Program-made: the position numbers and the translations under genes
In this document: positions 42,236 through 45,818 of the stretch, one piece after another
Layout: every line of letters begins with the position of its first letter
Numbering within the stretch: the stretch's first letter is position 1
The notes under the pieces: model-generated
What the model was told of the DNA's origin: nothing
Seen by the model: the letters and a program-made list of their open reading frames with translations, nothing else
Databases searched by the model: none
Assembly: GCF_001700505.1 (NCBI RefSeq)
Contig: NZ_MAPV01000025.1
Location: 1-45,818, forward strand
Direction of reading: 5' to 3'
DNA length: 45,818 nucleotides
Source of the DNA: Streptomyces mutomycini
GTDB lineage: Bacteria; Actinomycetota; Actinomycetes; Streptomycetales; Streptomycetaceae

Positions 42236-44901
42236 GCCGTCTCGGTGACGAGGCGCTCGACAGCGGCGACGGCGTCGCCGATGGCGTCCGGGTTCTGGCC
42301 GCCGCCCTGGGCGACGTCCGGCTTTCCGCCACCGCCGCCGCCGAGGGTCTTGGCGGCGGTGCGCACCAGGTCACCGGCCTTGAGACCGCGCTCGCGTGCG
42401 GCCTCGTTGGTGGCGATGACGGTGAGCGGGCGTCCGTTGGCCGTGGTGAACAGGGCCACGACGGCCGGCCGGCCGCCCTGGATGCGTCCGCGCACGTCGA
42501 GGACCAGCTTGCGCAGGTCGTCGGCCGAGGTGCCGTCCGGCACCTGTCCGGTGACCAGGGCGACGCCCCGTACGTCCTTGGCGGAGTCGACCAGTCCGGC
42601 GGCGGCCGCCAGGACCTTCTCCGCGCGGAACTTCTCGATCTCCTTCTCGGCGTCCTTCAGCTTGCCGAGCATGCCGGCGATCTTCTCCGGGAGCTCCTCG
42701 GAGCGGCCCTTGACCAGCTCCTGGAGCTGGGCGACGACCGTGTGCTCCTTGGCGAGGAAGTTGTACGCGTCGACGCCGACCAGTGCCTCGATGCGGCGCA
42801 CCCCGGAACCGATGGAGGACTCGCCGAGCAGCTTCACCAGGCCAAGCTGGGATGTGTTGCCGACGTGCGTACCGCCGCACAGCTCCTTGGAGAAGTCGCC
42901 GATGGTGACGACGCGGACCCGCTCGCCGTACTTCTCGCCGAACTCGGCGATGGCGCCCTGCTTCTTGGCCTCGTCGATGGACATCACCTCGGCCTGGACG
43001 TCGAGTTCCCGCGAGAGGACCTCGTTGATCTTCTGCTCGACGTCGGTGAGGACCGTGCCGGGTACGGCGGCGGGCGAGCCGAAGTCGAAGCGGAAGCGGC
43101 CGGGCGAGTTCTCCGAGCCGGCCTGGGCGGCCGTCGGGCCCAGAGCGTCGCGCAGCGCCTGGTGCGTGAGGTGGGTGGCGCTGTGGGCGCGGGCGATGGC
43201 GCGGCGGCGGCTGTTGTCGATGGCGGCGAAGGCGGAGGCCCCGACCGTCACCTCGCCGACCTGGACCGAGCCCTTGTGGACCGAGACGCCCGGGACGGGC
43301 TGCTGGACGTCACGGATCTGGATGACCGCGCCGGTGTCGAGCCTGATCCGGCCCTGGTCGGCGAGCTGGCCGCCGCCCTCGGCGTAGAAGGGGGTGCGGT
43401 CGAGGACGACCTCGACCTCGTCCCCCTCCGAGGCGGCGGGCGAGGGCACACCGTCGACGAGCAGGCCGACGATCTTCGACTCGCCCTCGTTGCTCGTGTA
43501 GCCGGTGAACTCGGTGACGCCCGAGTTGTCGGCGACCTCGCGGTAGGCGGACAGGTCGGCGTGTCCGGTCTTCTTGGCCTTGGCGTCGGCCTTGGCGCGC
43601 TCCCGCTGCTCCTTCATCAGACGGCGGAAGCCGTCCTCGTCGACCGCGAGGCCCTGTTCGGCGGCCATCTCCAGCGTCAGGTCGATCGGGAAGCCCCAGG
43701 TGTCGTGGAGCAGGAACGCCTTGTCGCCGGCCAGGACCTTGCCGCCGGCGGCCTTGGTCTCCGTGACGGCGGTGTCGAGGATGTTCGTGCCGCCCTTGAG
43801 CGCCTTGAGGAAGGCGGCCTCCTCGGCGAGGGCGACGGTCTCGATGCGCTTGCGGTCGGTGATCAGCTCCGGGTACTGCTGCCCCATGGTGTCGACGACG
43901 ACGTCGACGAGCTCACGGACGACCGGGCCGGTGGCGCCCATCAGCCGCATGTTGCGGATGGCGCGGCGCATGATGCGTCGCAGGACGTAGCCACGGCCCT
44001 CGTTGCCCGGGGTGACACCGTCACCGATGAGCATCACCGACGTACGGATGTGGTCGGCGACGACCCGGAGGGAGACGTCGGAGCCGTGCTCGGCGCCGTA
44101 GCGCACGCCGGTGAGCTCGGTGGCCTTGTCCATGACGACGCGCAGGGTGTCGGTCTCGTACATGTTCTGGACGCCCTGCAGGATCATCGCGAGGCGCTCG
44201 AGACCGAGTCCGGTGTCGATGTTCTGCGACGGCAGGTCCCCGAGGATCGGGAAGTCCTCCTTGCCGTCGCCGGCGCCGCGCTCGTACTGCATGAAGACCA
44301 GGTTCCAGATCTCCACGTAGCGCTCGTCGTTGACGGCGGGGCCGCCCTCGACGCCGAATTCGGGGCCGCGGTCGTAGTTGATCTCGGAGCACGGTCCGCA
44401 GGGGCCGGGGACGCCCATGGACCAGAAGTTGTCCTTCTTGCCGAGGCGCTGGATGCGCTCGGCCGGGACACCGATCTTCTCGCGCCAGATCTGCTCCGCC
44501 TCGTCGTCGTCGAGGTAGACCGTGATCCACAGACGCTCGGGGTCGAGGCCGAAGCCGCCGTCCGCGACGGAGTTCGTGAGGGCCGCCCAGGCGAACTCGA
44601 TGGCCCCTTCCTTGAAGTAGTCCCCGAAGGAGAAGTTGCCGCACATCTGGAAGAACGTGCCGTGCCGGGTGGTCTTGCCGACCTCTTCGATGTCCGGCGT
44701 ACGCACGCACTTCTGCACGCTGGTGACGCGTGGGGCGGGCGGCTTGACCTCGCCGAGGAAGTACGGCTTGAAGGGGACCATGCCCGCGGGGACCAGCAGC
44801 AGAGTCGGGTCGTCCGCGATGAGCGACGCCGAAGGGACGACGGTGTGACCGCGCTCCTCGAAGAAGCTCAGCCAGCGGCGGCGAATTTCAGCCGACTCCA
44901 T
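42232..44901 (-). CDS. alaS: Alanyl-tRNA synthetase
   Basis: This encodes the 889-aa class II synthetase. The aminoacylation domain begins [19 protein letters not shown], the catalytic-core region reads [20 protein letters not shown], the editing domain has zinc ligands HSATHLTHQ and [13 protein letters not shown], and the C-terminal C-Ala has a glycine-rich linker [18 protein letters not shown]. The ATG at 44901 shares one nt with the stop of the upstream small gene. Length is normal. Confidence 0.99.
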   Translation of the reverse strand: MESAEIRRRWLSFFEERGHTVVPSASLIADDPTLLLVPAGMVPFKPYFLGEVKPPAPRVTSVQKCVRTPDIEEVGKTTRHGTFFQMCGNFSFGDYFKEGAIEFAWAALTNSVADGGFGLDPERLWITVYLDDDEAEQIWREKIGVPAERIQRLGKKDNFWSMGVPGPCGPCSEINYDRGPEFGVEGGPAVNDERYVEIWNLVFMQYERGAGDGKEDFPILGDLPSQNIDTGLGLERLAMILQGVQNMYETDTLRVVMDKATELTGVRYGAEHGSDVSLRVVADHIRTSVMLIGDGVTPGNEGRGYVLRRIMRRAIRNMRLMGATGPVVRELVDVVVDTMGQQYPELITDRKRIETVALAEEAAFLKALKGGTNILDTAVTETKAAGGKVLAGDKAFLLHDTWGFPIDLTLEMAAEQGLAVDEDGFRRLMKEQRERAKADAKAKKTGHADLSAYREVADNSGVTEFTGYTSNEGESKIVGLLVDGVPSPAASEGDEVEVVLDRTPFYAEGGGQLADQGRIRLDTGAVIQIRDVQQPVPGVSVHKGSVQVGEVTVGASAFAAIDNSRRRAIARAHSATHLTHQALRDALGPTAAQAGSENSPGRFRFDFGSPAAVPGTVLTDVEQKINEVLSRELDVQAEVMSIDEAKKQGAIAEFGEKYGERVRVVTIGDFSKELCGGTHVGNTSQLGLVKLLGESSIGSGVRRIEALVGVDAYNFLAKEHTVVAQLQELVKGRSEELPEKIAGMLGKLKDAEKEIEKFRAEKVLAAAAGLVDSAKDVRGVALVTGQVPDGTSADDLRKLVLDVRGRIQGGRPAVVALFTTANGRPLTVIATNEAARERGLKAGDLVRTAAKTLGGGGGGKPDVAQGGGQNPDAIGDAVAAVERLVTETA

Positions 44902-45197
44902 CAGTGGTCCTCATTCCGGTTGTTCGAGTTGCGGGGAAGTGTGCGGTGGGCGATGAGTTCGGGCTCGGCCGGTGCCTCGATACCGAGCGCCCCGCCCAGT
45001 TCGGCCTCGCGCCTGACCATGCCCTCACGCACGTCAAGGGCGAAGTCCTTCAGCTTGTGACCCGCCTCGATCGCCTTGTCGGCTGCCTGCGCCGCGAGGC
45101 TCTCGGGAGTCAGCTGCTTGATCTTGCGGTTGACCTTGGTGGTGGCCCAGACGCCGGCGGCTGCGCCGGCGGTGAACCAGAACGTACGGCGGAACAT
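44901..45197 (-). CDS. Small membrane-associated protein (DUF6167-like)
   Basis: This encodes 98 aa. An N-terminal hydrophobic segment ([16 protein letters not shown]) could be a signal or transmembrane anchor, followed by a mostly helical soluble part ([20 protein letters not shown]). I believe it belongs to the DUF6167 family, conserved in Streptomyces beside alaS. The ATG at 45197 is chosen. Its stop overlaps the alaS ATG by one base (TGATG), so they are coupled. Function unknown. Confidence 0.75.
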   Translation of the reverse strand: MFRRTFWFTAGAAAGVWATTKVNRKIKQLTPESLAAQAADKAIEAGHKLKDFALDVREGMVRREAELGGALGIEAPAEPELIAHRTLPRNSNNRNEDH

Positions 45198-45204
45198 CGC
45201 TGGG

Positions 45205-45666
45205 TCAGTCCTTCTGTCCGCGGGGGCTTCGGCCGTTCCGCTTCTTTTGGGCGGACGGCACGGTACGGCCGACAATCACGCTGCGACGGGAGGCCCGGGC
45301 GGCCGGCTCCGGTTCAGGAGCGGTCCGGCGGCCCAGCGCCTGGCGCACCCCGTAGCCGAACGCGGCGACCTTCACGAGCGGGCCGCCGAACGTCGACGCG
45401 ACGGTGGTGGAGAGCGCGGAGGCGTTGGACGTGACCTCCTGGACGTCGCTCGCGATGGCATCGACCTTGTCGAGCTGGGTCTGTGCGGAGCGCAGCGTGG
45501 CCGAGGCGTCGGCGAGCAGCGGAACAGCCTGCTCCGTCACGTCCGCCACCAGCGCGGTGGTCGCCTTGAGCGTCTGGGCCAGCCTCGCCAACGCCACGGC
45601 GAGGAAGGAAACCAGGATCGCCCAGAAGACAGCCACCAGGATGCCGGCCACCTCTCCACCGGACAC
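45205..45666 (-). CDS. DUF948-type membrane protein
   Basis: This encodes 153 aa. A transmembrane helix spans about residues 6-25 (VAGILVAVFWAILVSFLAVA), followed by a long coiled-coil (LAQTLKATTALVADVTEQAV and similar repeats) and a basic C-terminal tail. This is the DUF948 pattern. I chose the GTG at 45666, though an ATG at 45696 is in frame. It is coupled (7-nt gap) to the DUF6167-like gene and alaS. Function unknown; its homologues in Firmicutes are linked to stress. Confidence 0.8.
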   Translation of the reverse strand: MSGGEVAGILVAVFWAILVSFLAVALARLAQTLKATTALVADVTEQAVPLLADASATLRSAQTQLDKVDAIASDVQEVTSNASALSTTVASTFGGPLVKVAAFGYGVRQALGRRTAPEPEPAARASRRSVIVGRTVPSAQKKRNGRSPRGQKD

Positions 45667-45818
45667 AGTGCACCGCTCTCTGCTCGTCGCCCGCATCGGC
45701 CGGATCTTCTCCCGGCCGGTATCTGCCTGTCACTGCTCGGCCGGCGCGTCCCGCCACCACTGCCGATCGTCGTCCCCCGAGCCTATCGCGCCGGGCAGGA
45801 CGCGCCGTACCGGATTAC
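45667..45818. other. Window end without a recognisable gene
   Basis: This stretch holds the probable 5' leader of the DUF948-type gene. I see no convincing coding signal or hairpin in it. The next upstream gene lies outside the window. Confidence 0.4.

Noticed and set aside
45314..45760. Arg/Gly-rich minus-strand frame overlapping the DUF948-type gene
   Set aside because: Low-complexity shadow; the DUF948-type frame has a clear transmembrane helix and coiled-coil.

Overview
This is a chromosomal segment of a Streptomyces (or a very close relative). The evidence is the very high G+C content, the frequent GTG starts (and one TTG), BldD with its c-di-GMP signature, the actinobacterial nucleoid protein sIHF, a primosomal PriA that lacks its helicase motifs, and a gene order (metK-coaBC-rpoZ-gmk-sIHF-pyr genes-bldD-nusB-efp-aro genes-mltG-ruvX-alaS) that I recognise as the conserved Streptomyces core. 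Almost everything reads as vertical core genome. I see no tRNA, rRNA, insertion sequence, prophage or CRISPR array.

Left part (1-14.8 kb), the more accessory part: an Lrp/AsnC regulator, an aldehyde dehydrogenase with a palindromic operator candidate, the CBS-containing GMP-reductase-like GuaB1, a divergent orphan class I terpene synthase with all its motifs, a SorC-type regulator, and rpe. Next comes a sulfonate/taurine uptake and desulfonation operon (permease, lipoprotein, ATPase, TauD-type dioxygenase). It is preceded by an unannotated 23-codon Cys-rich leader ORF that looks leaderless and attenuator-like. rsmB, fmt and a small HTH protein follow.

Middle part (14.8-32.3 kb): priA, metK, coaBC, rpoZ, gmk and the sIHF gene, then the whole UMP pathway on the minus strand in transcription order pyrR-pyrB-pyrC-(membrane PH-like protein)-carA-carB-pyrD-pyrF. 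Several junctions are stop/start overlaps. The pyrR leader carries a convincing PyrR-binding RNA hairpin immediately over the Shine-Dalgarno sequence, which predicts translational repression. Divergently, bldD has a TTGACG promoter overlapped by a BldD box.

Right part (32.3-45.8 kb): nusB, efp (PGKGP loop) and an M24 aminopeptidase-like protein with altered metal ligands; then a P-loop kinase-like protein; then a shikimate cluster transcribed aroE-aroC-aroK-aroB-aroQ. In this cluster aroK and aroB are one uninterrupted reading frame, an apparent AroK-AroB fusion that retains an internal aroB start. Upstream of aroE lie mltG with a long Gln/Pro/Tyr-rich cytoplasmic tail, ruvX, alaS and two small envelope-associated proteins.

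Transcription units are separated by long perfect GC hairpins, mostly without U-tracts, as is usual in Streptomyces. The best candidates for new biology are the Cys leader/attenuator, the aroKB fusion, the M24 protein next to efp, the PH-like protein embedded in the pyr operon, and the orphan terpene synthase.
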